A DNA stretch of 37,584 nt from positions 1 through 37,584 of the forward strand of contig CALZMQ010000037.1 of the NCBI GenBank assembly GCA_945788625.1, read 5' to 3'. The notes beneath the pieces are model-generated. The model saw only the letters and a program-made list of their open reading frames with translations. It did no database searches and had not been told where the DNA came from. Below are positions 7,748-15,538 of this stretch, one piece after another (the first letter of the stretch is position 1; the number at the start of each line of letters is the position of its first letter). This stretch comes from an uncultured Woeseiaceae bacterium. Lineage in GTDB: Bacteria > Pseudomonadota > Gammaproteobacteria > Steroidobacterales > Woeseiaceae. Both the position numbers and the translations under genes were made by a program.

Positions 7748-9589
7748 ATGACTTACCGACTGGGCAATATTGAGGTCGATCCCGGCAATTTCCTGCTGCT
7801 GAAAGACGGCGAGACCGTGTCCATCGAGCCGTTGGTGTTCGACCTGATCGTCTACCTGATCGAGCACCGGGACCGCATGCTGACGCGCCAGGAACTGTTC
7901 GATGAGATCTGGGCCGGCAAGATCGTCTCGGACACCTCGCTCAGCAATCACATCAAGAGCGCGCGCAAAGCGCTGGGGGATGACGGGCAACGGCAGGCGA
8001 TCATCAAGACCGTGCACGGCCGCGGTTACCGGTTCGTCGCCGAGGTTCAAGAAGTCGCGAGCCAGGATGCGGCAGACAAGGTCGTTGCGATGGACGATCG
8101 GCAAACCGATCGCCAGCCGCAGGCATCAGCGCGAAAACGCTGGTTTGTGTTGGCCACCTTCGTTTTGTTGATCGTCGCAGTGAGTGGTCCTAACTGGTTC
8201 GCCGACACTGACGAGGCTATTCGGTCCGTAGCCGTACTGCCGTTGAAAAACCTGTCCAATGATCCGGCCCAGAAGTACTTCGTGGAAGGAATGCAGGATG
8301 CGCTCATCACTCGACTATCGAGGATGACGGAGTTGCGGGTGATATCGAAGACGTCCACCTTGCGCTACGAGACGAGCACGCTGTCGATCCCGGAAATTGC
8401 TCGCGAGTTGAACGTCGACGCGCTGATCGAAGGCTCCGTGTTGCGTGACGGCAACCAGGTCCGCATCACGGCACAACTCATCCGAGGTGCCGAGGACGAC
8501 CACCTGTGGGCCAGGAGCTACGACCGTGAGCTTGAGGATGTACTGCCCCTGATCAACGATATTTCACTGGCGATCGCCAACGAAATCGAAGTCGCTGTCA
8601 CACAAGAACAGCCGGACGAGTGGGCGCGAAAAGAGCCTGCGAACCTGGAGGTGCATGAGCTCGTCTTGAAGGGCCGTCACTATTTCGATCGCTTCATGTT
8701 CGACGAGAGCCTGCGCCACTATCAACGGGCCGCCGAACTGGATGCCGGGTTCGCCCCCGCGCATGCCGGCGTCGCAGGCTCCTATCTTCTCAAGGAGTTC
8801 TTTGGCTGGGCGCCGGACTCGGACTTTATTCCTAGAGCCCGGGAGGCAGCTCTAAAGGCTATAGCCCTTGACAGTGACTCGCCCGGAGGCCATGGGAGCC
8901 TTGGCTTCATCCAGCTTTATTTCGACTGGGACTGGGAATCGGCGAGGACCAACCTGCTCAGGGCATTGGAACTGCGTCCCAATGACGCCCTCACCCGGCA
9001 CGCTTACGCGGACTACCTGATGGTCATGGGCGATCTGCAAGGAAGCCTGGACCAGGTAGAGATCGGTGCATTGTACGACCCGCACTCCCCGATGGCGCGC
9101 AACGTGGTCGACTTTCATCGAATCCTGGCCCGGCAATACGACGACGTGATCGTAAAGGCCCGCGAAGGTGCTGCGGAAAATCCGGCATTGATGGCGGGCA
9201 ACCATCATTACCACGAGGCGCTGTGGCTCACGCGTAGGCATGAAGAGGCCTTTGCGGGGTACAAAACGACCTGGGGCAGGGACAATGATCTGTTGCAGGC
9301 CATGGAAAAGGGCTATGCAGAATCCGGCTACACCGGTGCCATTCACCAGCTCGCTGACACGCTCGCGGGGCGGGATACCGAGTTTTTCGACTACGTGGCT
9401 CTTGCAAGGCTATACGTCCAGGCCGGCTATCCGGATGAGGCACTGTCCTACCTCGAAAAGGCCTATGAGTATCGGCAACCGCAGATCCTGCACATCAATG
9501 CAATGCCGGTGTTCGATGCGCTGCAGTCCCATCCAGGATTCCGAGATTTGTTGCGCCGAATCGGCTTTCCGGAAGCGGCCAATTCCTGA
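7748..9589 (+). CDS. CadC/ToxR-like membrane transcription regulator with TolB-like and TPR domains
   Basis: 613 residues from ATG 7748, which follows GGGAG. Longer starts (7586 TTG, 7624 ATG) only add a low-complexity tail that this family lacks. Residues 1-100 are an OmpR/PhoB-type winged helix ending in the typical phrase VHGRGYRF. A membrane helix follows near residues 128-150. Next is the module often seen in such regulators and some adenylate cyclases (SVAVLPLKNLS to DALIEGSV, roughly 165-285). The rest is TPR-like helical pairs, for example LRHYQRAAELDAGFAPAHAG and DEALSYLEKAYE. The protein should sense through the periplasmic part and bind DNA in the cytoplasm. No response-regulator receiver domain is present. 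Targets are unknown; the divergent secreted-protein gene is the nearest candidate. Confidence 0.88.
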   Translation: MTYRLGNIEVDPGNFLLLKDGETVSIEPLVFDLIVYLIEHRDRMLTRQELFDEIWAGKIVSDTSLSNHIKSARKALGDDGQRQAIIKTVHGRGYRFVAEVQEVASQDAADKVVAMDDRQTDRQPQASARKRWFVLATFVLLIVAVSGPNWFADTDEAIRSVAVLPLKNLSNDPAQKYFVEGMQDALITRLSRMTELRVISKTSTLRYETSTLSIPEIARELNVDALIEGSVLRDGNQVRITAQLIRGAEDDHLWARSYDRELEDVLPLINDISLAIANEIEVAVTQEQPDEWARKEPANLEVHELVLKGRHYFDRFMFDESLRHYQRAAELDAGFAPAHAGVAGSYLLKEFFGWAPDSDFIPRAREAALKAIALDSDSPGGHGSLGFIQLYFDWDWESARTNLLRALELRPNDALTRHAYADYLMVMGDLQGSLDQVEIGALYDPHSPMARNVVDFHRILARQYDDVIVKAREGAAENPALMAGNHHYHEALWLTRRHEEAFAGYKTTWGRDNDLLQAMEKGYAESGYTGAIHQLADTLAGRDTEFFDYVALARLYVQAGYPDEALSYLEKAYEYRQPQILHINAMPVFDALQSHPGFRDLLRRIGFPEAANS

Positions 9590-9672
9590 AATTCTCTGTG
9601 AATGAAAAACAGACAAAAACAGGGGTCGAACCCGGGAGCCGTTGATTTAAGGCAATCGTCCCGAGCCCGGCA

Positions 9673-10677
9673 CTACATACCATGATGCCGCGCAATATCC
9701 TCTTCGCTAAAACGGAGAAAACGCGCTGCGTTGTTGTAGAGGATGTCGCGCTTTTGCTCTTCACTGAGAAACGGCGCGTCTTCGATGACCTGGATACTAC
9801 GCTCGATCGTGCCGGGCCAGACCATCTGATCGGATCCGAACATGACGCGTTTGCCGTAGCCCGCGTCCGTGATGCCGCGCAGGAAACGGTAGAACTCCGG
9901 GCGCGGCGTTACATACACGATGACGCCGACCTCGACGTAGACCTGCGGATGCGCGAACAGGAGTGCGAGCAGGTCGTCGAGCATCGGGTAACCGGCGTGC
10001 ATGATATAGACCCGGAGCTTCGGGTGCCGAACGAGCACCTCCTCGAGCGTCAGCGCGCTGTGCATACGTGCACGGTATTCGGATGAACCGAGGTAGATGA
10101 CACCCGGTGGACCGGTGCCGATATGGATACCCACCGGCAGGTCGAGCTCCTCGGCCAGCGCCCAGTAGGGTTCCATACGCTCATCATCGGGCTCGATGCC
10201 GGCATACTGGTTGGTCACCTCGGCCAGGACCGCCAGCCGGCCATCGGCATGCATTTCCGCGATCAACTCAGGTGAATACTCTCTGTTTCCACCGATCTGG
10301 AACCCGAGCCCGGGCAGGAATCGACCGGGCGCAGCATCCATCCATTCACTGACGCGCTCCGGCGTGCCGCTCAAGACGCCGACCACGTTGCGACGTTCCA
10401 TGATCTCGACAGTCTGGGCCAGCACTTCCTCGTCCGTCTCCGGCGACCAGACCGGGTCGTCGCAGGATGGCTGCTTCATGTGACCCATGAACGTCTCGAC
10501 AAAGGGCCGTGCAGGATCCCACACCGGCGAAGGCATCGGCGTGCACATTGCGAGCGGCGGCGGCCCCTGGGAGTCCGCCGGCGCGGCGTGCATATGCATG
10601 TCGACGATCGGCAATCGTTCCGAGGCATTCGCCAGGGAGAACAGCCCCAGTACCAGTCCGAACATCGCTCGCTTCAT
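9673..10677 (-). CDS. Secreted amidohydrolase, TIM-barrel family 2
   Basis: 334 residues from ATG 10677, preceded by AGGTGA. An upstream in-frame start at 10749 would put 24 residues before the signal peptide. The signal peptide ends near ANASE. The metal-site residues of amidohydrolase family 2 (PF04909) appear in order: HMH in VDMHMHAAP, His in VGIHIG, His in YIMHAGYP and Asp in MFGSDQMVW. Family members hydrolyse lactones or decarboxylate aromatic acids; the substrate here cannot be told. The secretion signal is unusual for the decarboxylase branch. It converges with the CadC-like regulator gene and has no obvious operon partner. Confidence 0.82.
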   Translation of the reverse strand: MKRAMFGLVLGLFSLANASERLPIVDMHMHAAPADSQGPPPLAMCTPMPSPVWDPARPFVETFMGHMKQPSCDDPVWSPETDEEVLAQTVEIMERRNVVGVLSGTPERVSEWMDAAPGRFLPGLGFQIGGNREYSPELIAEMHADGRLAVLAEVTNQYAGIEPDDERMEPYWALAEELDLPVGIHIGTGPPGVIYLGSSEYRARMHSALTLEEVLVRHPKLRVYIMHAGYPMLDDLLALLFAHPQVYVEVGVIVYVTPRPEFYRFLRGITDAGYGKRVMFGSDQMVWPGTIERSIQVIEDAPFLSEEQKRDILYNNAARFLRFSEEDIARHHGM

Positions 10678-10764
10678 CGTGTCACCTGCTTTGTCGTTGT
10701 TCTTGATGACACTGTGCAATATCACCGGACACTGAGTCAAAACCGGCAATCGATACGTCCAGGG

Positions 10765-11880
10765 CTATTCCTTTGCACAATCACCGTACGGCCCGACAAC
10801 CAGTCCGTTAGTGCGAAGTAGGTCAATTTCCTGTTCGTTCATGTTGACTTCATACGCGCCGGGCATGCCCCGATAATGGCCATCGCAGATTCTCAACAGA
10901 TTGGTGCCCGTTTGTTTTGCGACCGACACGGGTTCACCCCGATATCTGAAGGTGCCATCGGCAATCGTCAAGAATGCACCCCAACGGCATAGTGATGTAA
11001 TTTCGTACTCGCGAAAATCGGTTCGTTCCTTCAACAAATCAATATCGTGGGGGTCAATGTCGTCCAGGTGTTTCAGGAGCGACACTCGTCTTGATTTCGC
11101 CAGGTCATCAATGACCTGTCTGACCGGCCTGAGGAGCTCTGACCTGATTTCACTTGCCTTCCTGTCACCGACACGGTTGATACTCTCGGTGGTGGCTGAT
11201 GCTCCGATTCTGTACTCCGGATTAATTCTTTTGTCACCGTAGGCGGCGTATACAGGGTCGCCATCAATGCGTATTTCGAACTGCATTGAGCCGGTAGCGC
11301 CGGATTCGCCGACGGCGGTTTTAGAAGACCCCTGTTCGACGTACTTGGCACCAAGGCGTGTTTCATCATATTCGTAAACAATTTGAACCGCAGCGTCAGC
11401 GTTATCGCACTCGACATTGAATCCCGATTTGTACAGCTTTTGCCGCCAGGGCTTTTGGTCAGTAGAAAACGCAATCGTCCCGCGTTCGACGATCCTATCC
11501 ATCTCATCCGGGCTGAGCGTTGAAAGGTCATCGATTAGAACCCTGGCTTCCGCTGCGTGCTGACTTTCCGGGTACTTTTCCAGGAAATCATCCAGCAACC
11601 TGATTTGCTTCCCGGCGCCGATCCACGTCTCAACTTCCAGAATTTTATCTCTTGCCAAACTCACTAACTCATCACGCTTGCTCCAGTACCTGATACTCGA
11701 ATACTCGGGATTTGACGCATCGAATTCTCGTATGAATCGCTCGTATGACTGAATTGAATTCTCTTCATACGCAGCACGCCACGCCTCTCGCAGGTAAGAG
11801 CGCTGCGAATCTGTTGCAAGCGTGGAACTGGATGCGCACCCGGCGGAAAGAACGGCAAACGCAAGAAGCCGCGGGAGCAT
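10765..11880 (-). CDS. Predicted lipoprotein with TPR-like N-terminal region
   Basis: 371 residues from ATG 11880, chosen because it starts directly at a lipoprotein signal (MLPRLLAFAVLSAGC). The frame is open for 56 more codons upstream, but those would hide the signal. The ribosome site is weak. After the lipid-anchored Cys, residues 25-125 contain helical repeats reminiscent of TPRs in outer-membrane assembly lipoproteins (YERFIREFDASNPEYSS, LLDDFLEKYPESQHAAEARV). The remaining 250 residues have no recognised motif. The last quarter reads like a small beta domain with two Cys. It ends 87 bp before the amidohydrolase start, so cotranscription is possible. Confidence 0.72.
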   Translation of the reverse strand: MLPRLLAFAVLSAGCASSSTLATDSQRSYLREAWRAAYEENSIQSYERFIREFDASNPEYSSIRYWSKRDELVSLARDKILEVETWIGAGKQIRLLDDFLEKYPESQHAAEARVLIDDLSTLSPDEMDRIVERGTIAFSTDQKPWRQKLYKSGFNVECDNADAAVQIVYEYDETRLGAKYVEQGSSKTAVGESGATGSMQFEIRIDGDPVYAAYGDKRINPEYRIGASATTESINRVGDRKASEIRSELLRPVRQVIDDLAKSRRVSLLKHLDDIDPHDIDLLKERTDFREYEITSLCRWGAFLTIADGTFRYRGEPVSVAKQTGTNLLRICDGHYRGMPGAYEVNMNEQEIDLLRTNGLVVGPYGDCAKE

Positions 11881-12164
11881 TCCCGGCCTGATCAAAAATG
11901 ACAGCTTCGTTGCCACATAAGGCTCCAGAACGGCCCAGGCGATCCAATGGTATGGACCGCGGACCAGACGTGTTCCTGTACATTCAGTATACCTACGCGC
12001 CACCGCTATAGTGTCCTGGCCCATCGCCCCGGATCTGTCGAATTCCATCGATGAAGACGGCGGTTATTACCCTACAGCGGTTTTGAGAACTAAGTTATTA
12101 TCGATTGCATGTCCAACGTCGGCCCCGCCGGGGCAATCGAATAACTACCAACCGGGTTCTTCTG

Positions 12165-13382
12165 ATGCCAAAAGGAAAGGAATTCTGGAGCCGCGACTTT
12201 GCGCGTCGCTATGGTCACGCCAGCCTCGTTGCCGACAAGGACAAATACCTGTGCGCGAGCGAGGCGCCGAAGCACCGCTTCAACGTCATCGGCACGGGCA
12301 CGATGGGCCAGGAGCACATCCGCGTCACCAATTTCGAGGGCCGCGCGACGATTAACGGTGTGTACGACCCGGAGCCGTTGAGTGTCGAGAATGCCAAAAC
12401 CGCGCATGCCGTTCACAGCGACGAACCGCTCCAGTCTTATGCGTCCATCGAGGAAGCGTGTGAAGACCCGGACGTCGATGGCCTGATTATCTGCACGCCG
12501 AATTTCACTCACATCGACGCAGTGAGGACCGCAGCCAGATCCGGCAAGCACATCCTGATCGAGAAGCCGGTCGCGACGACGATCCCGGATGCCTGGGAGA
12601 TTGCGCAAATGGCAGATGCCCATGCCGGGATCTTCCAGGTTGGCCTGCAATACCGCTACAAGGCGATCTACACCGAGGCAATCCACGAGGTGCTGGAGCG
12701 CAAGACGCTGGGCGACATCAAGACCATCAGCATGGCCGAACATCGCATGCCATTCCTCGACAAGGTCGGGCAGTGGAACAAGTACGGCCGCTATTCCGGC
12801 GGGACCCTGGTCGAGAAATGTTGCCACTATTTCGACCTGATCAATCTCTTTGCCCGGTCACGACCGACTCGCGTCTTCGCGTCCGGCAGCATGGCGGTCA
12901 ATTTTCGCGAGTTCGATCACGAGGAAGGCAAGGCCGACATTCTCGACAACGCGATGGTCATCATCGAGTACGAGAACGGTATCCGAGGTCACTTCGGGCT
13001 CGTCATGTTCGCACCGATGTTCTACGAGGAAGTCGTCATCTGCGGCGACACCGGCCGTCTGAGAGCCTACGAGAACATGGATTTCCTGCCGGGCGACACA
13101 TTGAAATCCGGCCTGGAGATATACGGTGGCGAAACCTGCCCGTCACGCATGACAACGCCGAGCTATCCGCAGGCAATCGAGGAATCGGGCCACAACGGCG
13201 CGACGTTCTTCGAGCACGTGCACTTCGTCGACGATATCGAAAAAGGCTCCTGTACCGGCCCGACGCCGGTGGACGCGTTCTGGTCGGTGGTCGTCGGTGC
13301 CGCTGCCGAAAAGTCCGCGGCCTCGGGCGAGGTCATCGAGATAGACGGCCTGTTGAAGGAGAACGGCCTGGATCAGGTCTGA
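12165..13382 (+). CDS. Gfo/Idh/MocA-family NAD(P)-dependent protein, candidate sulfoquinovosidase or dehydrogenase
   Basis: 405 residues from ATG 12165; a TTG start at 12105 only adds an Arg-rich tail. A short extension precedes a Rossmann fold (VIGTGTMGQEH near residue 45). The family's EKP motif is intact (HILIEKPVATT), as are the active-site residues of the second domain (KCCHYFDL). The C-terminal alpha/beta domain is complete. The family contains sugar dehydrogenases and NAD-dependent glycosidases (GH4-like chemistry, GH109 and GH188). GH188 comprises sulfoquinovosidases, which would suit this locus, but I cannot tell GH188 from a dehydrogenase by eye. It runs convergently with, and overlaps by 10 bp, the next Gfo/Idh/MocA gene. 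No clear promoter was seen upstream. Confidence 0.85.
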   Translation: MPKGKEFWSRDFARRYGHASLVADKDKYLCASEAPKHRFNVIGTGTMGQEHIRVTNFEGRATINGVYDPEPLSVENAKTAHAVHSDEPLQSYASIEEACEDPDVDGLIICTPNFTHIDAVRTAARSGKHILIEKPVATTIPDAWEIAQMADAHAGIFQVGLQYRYKAIYTEAIHEVLERKTLGDIKTISMAEHRMPFLDKVGQWNKYGRYSGGTLVEKCCHYFDLINLFARSRPTRVFASGSMAVNFREFDHEEGKADILDNAMVIIEYENGIRGHFGLVMFAPMFYEEVVICGDTGRLRAYENMDFLPGDTLKSGLEIYGGETCPSRMTTPSYPQAIEESGHNGATFFEHVHFVDDIEKGSCTGPTPVDAFWSVVVGAAAEKSAASGEVIEIDGLLKENGLDQV

Positions 13383-14464
13383 ACCGACCAGGGCTGTTGT
13401 TCGGTGCGAACGGCGGCTCCGGTCGCGATTGCGCGTGCGCAGCAAAGGGCCAGGTACTGGTCCTGGCTGGCCTCCGCGAGGCTGTAAAACTCCTTGCCCG
13501 TCTTGACGTAGGTCCACATGTCCCGCAAGCACCGTGCTACCGCCAGTTCCTCGTCCGAGAGTCGTGCCGGTGAAAAGGCATTGCGGTAGATCCACTCGTC
13601 GAGGTATTGAATTCCCTTCAGATACAGGCCCTCGAGGTTGCCGTTACGGCCGGCCTCGTGGCGCCGCAACGTTGCCGTGATCGGCGTAACCGGGTCCTTG
13701 AGGTATGTCACCCGGTCATCGATGATCTCGCCGCGCTCGCCGCGCACGTTCACGCGTTGCCCGCGAATCCAGTTCCGGTATTGCGGCAGGCAGAATTCGA
13801 ACACGCCCAGGCGGTCGCCGAAATCGAGCCAGGCATAGTCCGTTTCCATGTCGACGATGCGTTCTTCGTCGGGCGGTCCTGCGCGATCGGGGCCCGCCAC
13901 GACCCCGCTTGTGAATCGCTGTCCACGGATCGTCGCCGGTTCAAAGCCTATGCCCAGCAGGCGACGAATCAGGCTCATCGCATGGTAGCCATGACACACC
14001 GACAGGTAGACCTGGTTGATAGGACCGAGATAGCCTGCATCGACGATTGACTGGCGCGCCGCATGCAGCGGCTGTGCCCAGTACTGCTCGGCAACCTGAA
14101 TGCGGGCACTGGCTGCCGAGCATTGGCGATAGAGGCCGATGAGCCGGTCGAGATCGGGCGCCGGCGGCGTTTCGGCCAGCACCGGCAGGGTATGATCGGC
14201 AAGCTCGAGGCAGACGTCCGGCATCGCCTCGGCACTGACGCTTGCAATCACATACGCCGGTTGAGTGTGCCGCACAAGCTCGGCGACCGACGCAAAGCAT
14301 GGCACGCCCCACTCCGCCGTTACCGCGTCGCGCCGCTCGGCTTTGCGTGCCACGACGCCGCAGACACGCATCTGCGGAATCGCCCGGGAAACTCGCAGAA
14401 AGAAGTCCGTGCGCCAACCCGCGCCGACGATCGCAAAGTCGAAGGATTCATCGCCCATGTTCAT
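13373..14464 (-). CDS. Gfo/Idh/MocA-like protein with degenerate EKP motif
   Basis: 363 residues. The N-terminal nucleotide-binding loop is present but variant (IVGAGWRTDFF). Where the family has Glu-Lys-Pro this protein reads PVLAETPPAPDLD, so the usual catalytic/nicotinamide-positioning Lys is missing. His-containing HGYHAMSLIRRLLG lies where the substrate-domain helix is expected. The C-terminal domain looks complete, so the gene is probably functional but altered in chemistry, or a regulatory/structural partner. It follows the 330-residue paralogue with a 5-bp gap and is surely cotranscribed with it. The start could also be the Met two codons later. Confidence 0.8.
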   Translation of the reverse strand: MNMGDESFDFAIVGAGWRTDFFLRVSRAIPQMRVCGVVARKAERRDAVTAEWGVPCFASVAELVRHTQPAYVIASVSAEAMPDVCLELADHTLPVLAETPPAPDLDRLIGLYRQCSAASARIQVAEQYWAQPLHAARQSIVDAGYLGPINQVYLSVCHGYHAMSLIRRLLGIGFEPATIRGQRFTSGVVAGPDRAGPPDEERIVDMETDYAWLDFGDRLGVFEFCLPQYRNWIRGQRVNVRGERGEIIDDRVTYLKDPVTPITATLRRHEAGRNGNLEGLYLKGIQYLDEWIYRNAFSPARLSDEELAVARCLRDMWTYVKTGKEFYSLAEASQDQYLALCCARAIATGAAVRTEQQPWSVQT

Positions 14465-14469
14465 GTCCG

Positions 14470-15462
14470 TTATCCAGCGGAAGCAGGCACACCCAGTTGC
14501 CAGTCGCCCTCATCATGTGCCCGGTACGCGGTTTCGATCAAGCGAAGTGCCGCAAGCGACAGTTCAGCGCTGGAATGGTCGACGACTCCGGCGACGATAT
14601 TTTGCGCCAGCTGCTCCAGGAAGACCTGGTGATAACTCCGGCCCGTTGCTAATGGGCGCCGAATGAACTCGCCGTGCGACTTCCCCGACTGAATCCAAAA
14701 GCTGCCGGCCCAGGCGGAAAATTCGATTACGCCATCGGATCCGGACAGGCGAAACAGCGCGCCAAGCTGCTCCTCACTCGGCAGGACCTCGCTTTTCGGC
14801 ACCGTCTGCTTGCCGGAGTGCACGACTATGCTGATGCCGGACTGCATCTCGATACAAGTCCGGCCTCCCGCCTCGATTTGCACGCCATCATTGATCGCGT
14901 GAGCGCCGACATCGAATTCGGCCTCGACAGCTGCGGGCCTGTCGTCGGCAAGCGTATCCAGCAAATAGACCAGCCAGTGAATGCCGGCATTCAGCAGGTC
15001 GACCGCGCTCTGTATTTCAATGCTGATCAGTCGGCCAATGTCACCGCGTCGCACGCGCTTTTTTATTTCCTGTGGCGCCGGCAGCACGAGCATGCCATGG
15101 GGGACGACGAGCGGCAGATTGGCAGTATCGATCTCGCTCAGCAGGGCTTCCGCCGTCGCCACATCGCATGCCAACGGTTTCTCGAGCAATAAGCCGCGAA
15201 CGCCGTGTTCGAGCACATCGCGCGCGATCGGATCGTGCGTGGGTGCCGGTGTCGCAACACACACGACATCTGCGGGACACGCAGCCAGCATCTCGCGAAA
15301 ATCATCGAACAGCCGCAGTTCCGGCAAACGCTCGCGGACGGTGTCTTGGGCGTGCTTCGACGGATCGGCGGCAGCAACAGGCCGATACAAGCTCGAGCCC
15401 TGCAGCGCATCGAGGCTTAAGGTACCCCCGCGGCCACAGCCGATGACCGATGCGGAGAGCAT
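14470..15462 (-). CDS. Gfo/Idh/MocA-family oxidoreductase
   Basis: 330 residues with a nucleotide-binding loop (VIGCGRGGTLSLDA), the canonical EKP (GLLLEKPLACDVATAEA) and a second-domain signature (NAGIHWLVYLLDTL). Cytoplasmic NAD(P)-dependent sugar or polyol oxidoreductase by family; substrate not deducible. It lies 76 bp after the TonB receptor stop, separated by a strong hairpin, and 5 bp before the degenerate paralogue. The close pairing of an intact and a degenerate member suggests a heteromeric enzyme or two-step oxidation. The ribosome site is weak. Confidence 0.84.
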   Translation of the reverse strand: MLSASVIGCGRGGTLSLDALQGSSLYRPVAAADPSKHAQDTVRERLPELRLFDDFREMLAACPADVVCVATPAPTHDPIARDVLEHGVRGLLLEKPLACDVATAEALLSEIDTANLPLVVPHGMLVLPAPQEIKKRVRRGDIGRLISIEIQSAVDLLNAGIHWLVYLLDTLADDRPAAVEAEFDVGAHAINDGVQIEAGGRTCIEMQSGISIVVHSGKQTVPKSEVLPSEEQLGALFRLSGSDGVIEFSAWAGSFWIQSGKSHGEFIRRPLATGRSYHQVFLEQLAQNIVAGVVDHSSAELSLAALRLIETAYRAHDEGDWQLGVPASAG

Positions 15463-15476
15463 TCAGAGGGTGCGAA

Positions 15477-15520
15477 CGTTGCCGGGTTCGCTCACCACTA
15501 ATTCCAGCGGCCCGGCAACG
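15477..15520 (-). other. Intercistronic hairpin between TonB receptor and oxidoreductase genes
   Basis: A 10-bp perfect stem (CGTTGCCGGG / CCCGGCAACG) with a 24-base loop, extended by GCGAA/TTCGC beyond a small bulge. No U-tract follows on the minus strand, so it is more likely an mRNA stability or attenuation element than a full terminator. It could set the receptor transcript above that of the enzymes. Confidence 0.55.
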
Positions 15521-15538
15521 CTCTTCGCAAACGGACCG

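Noticed and set aside
9618..9640. GGGGTCGAACCCGGG resembles a tRNA T-arm; a shorter version recurs near 28768.
   Set aside because: No acceptor, D or anticodon arm can be drawn around it on either strand, and loop and stem lengths do not fit.
12109..12144. Short leader-like frame (MSNVGPAGAIE) with a GC hairpin upstream of the plus-strand Gfo/Idh/MocA gene.
   Set aside because: Too short, no ribosome site and no regulatory codon run; the hairpin lacks a U-tract.
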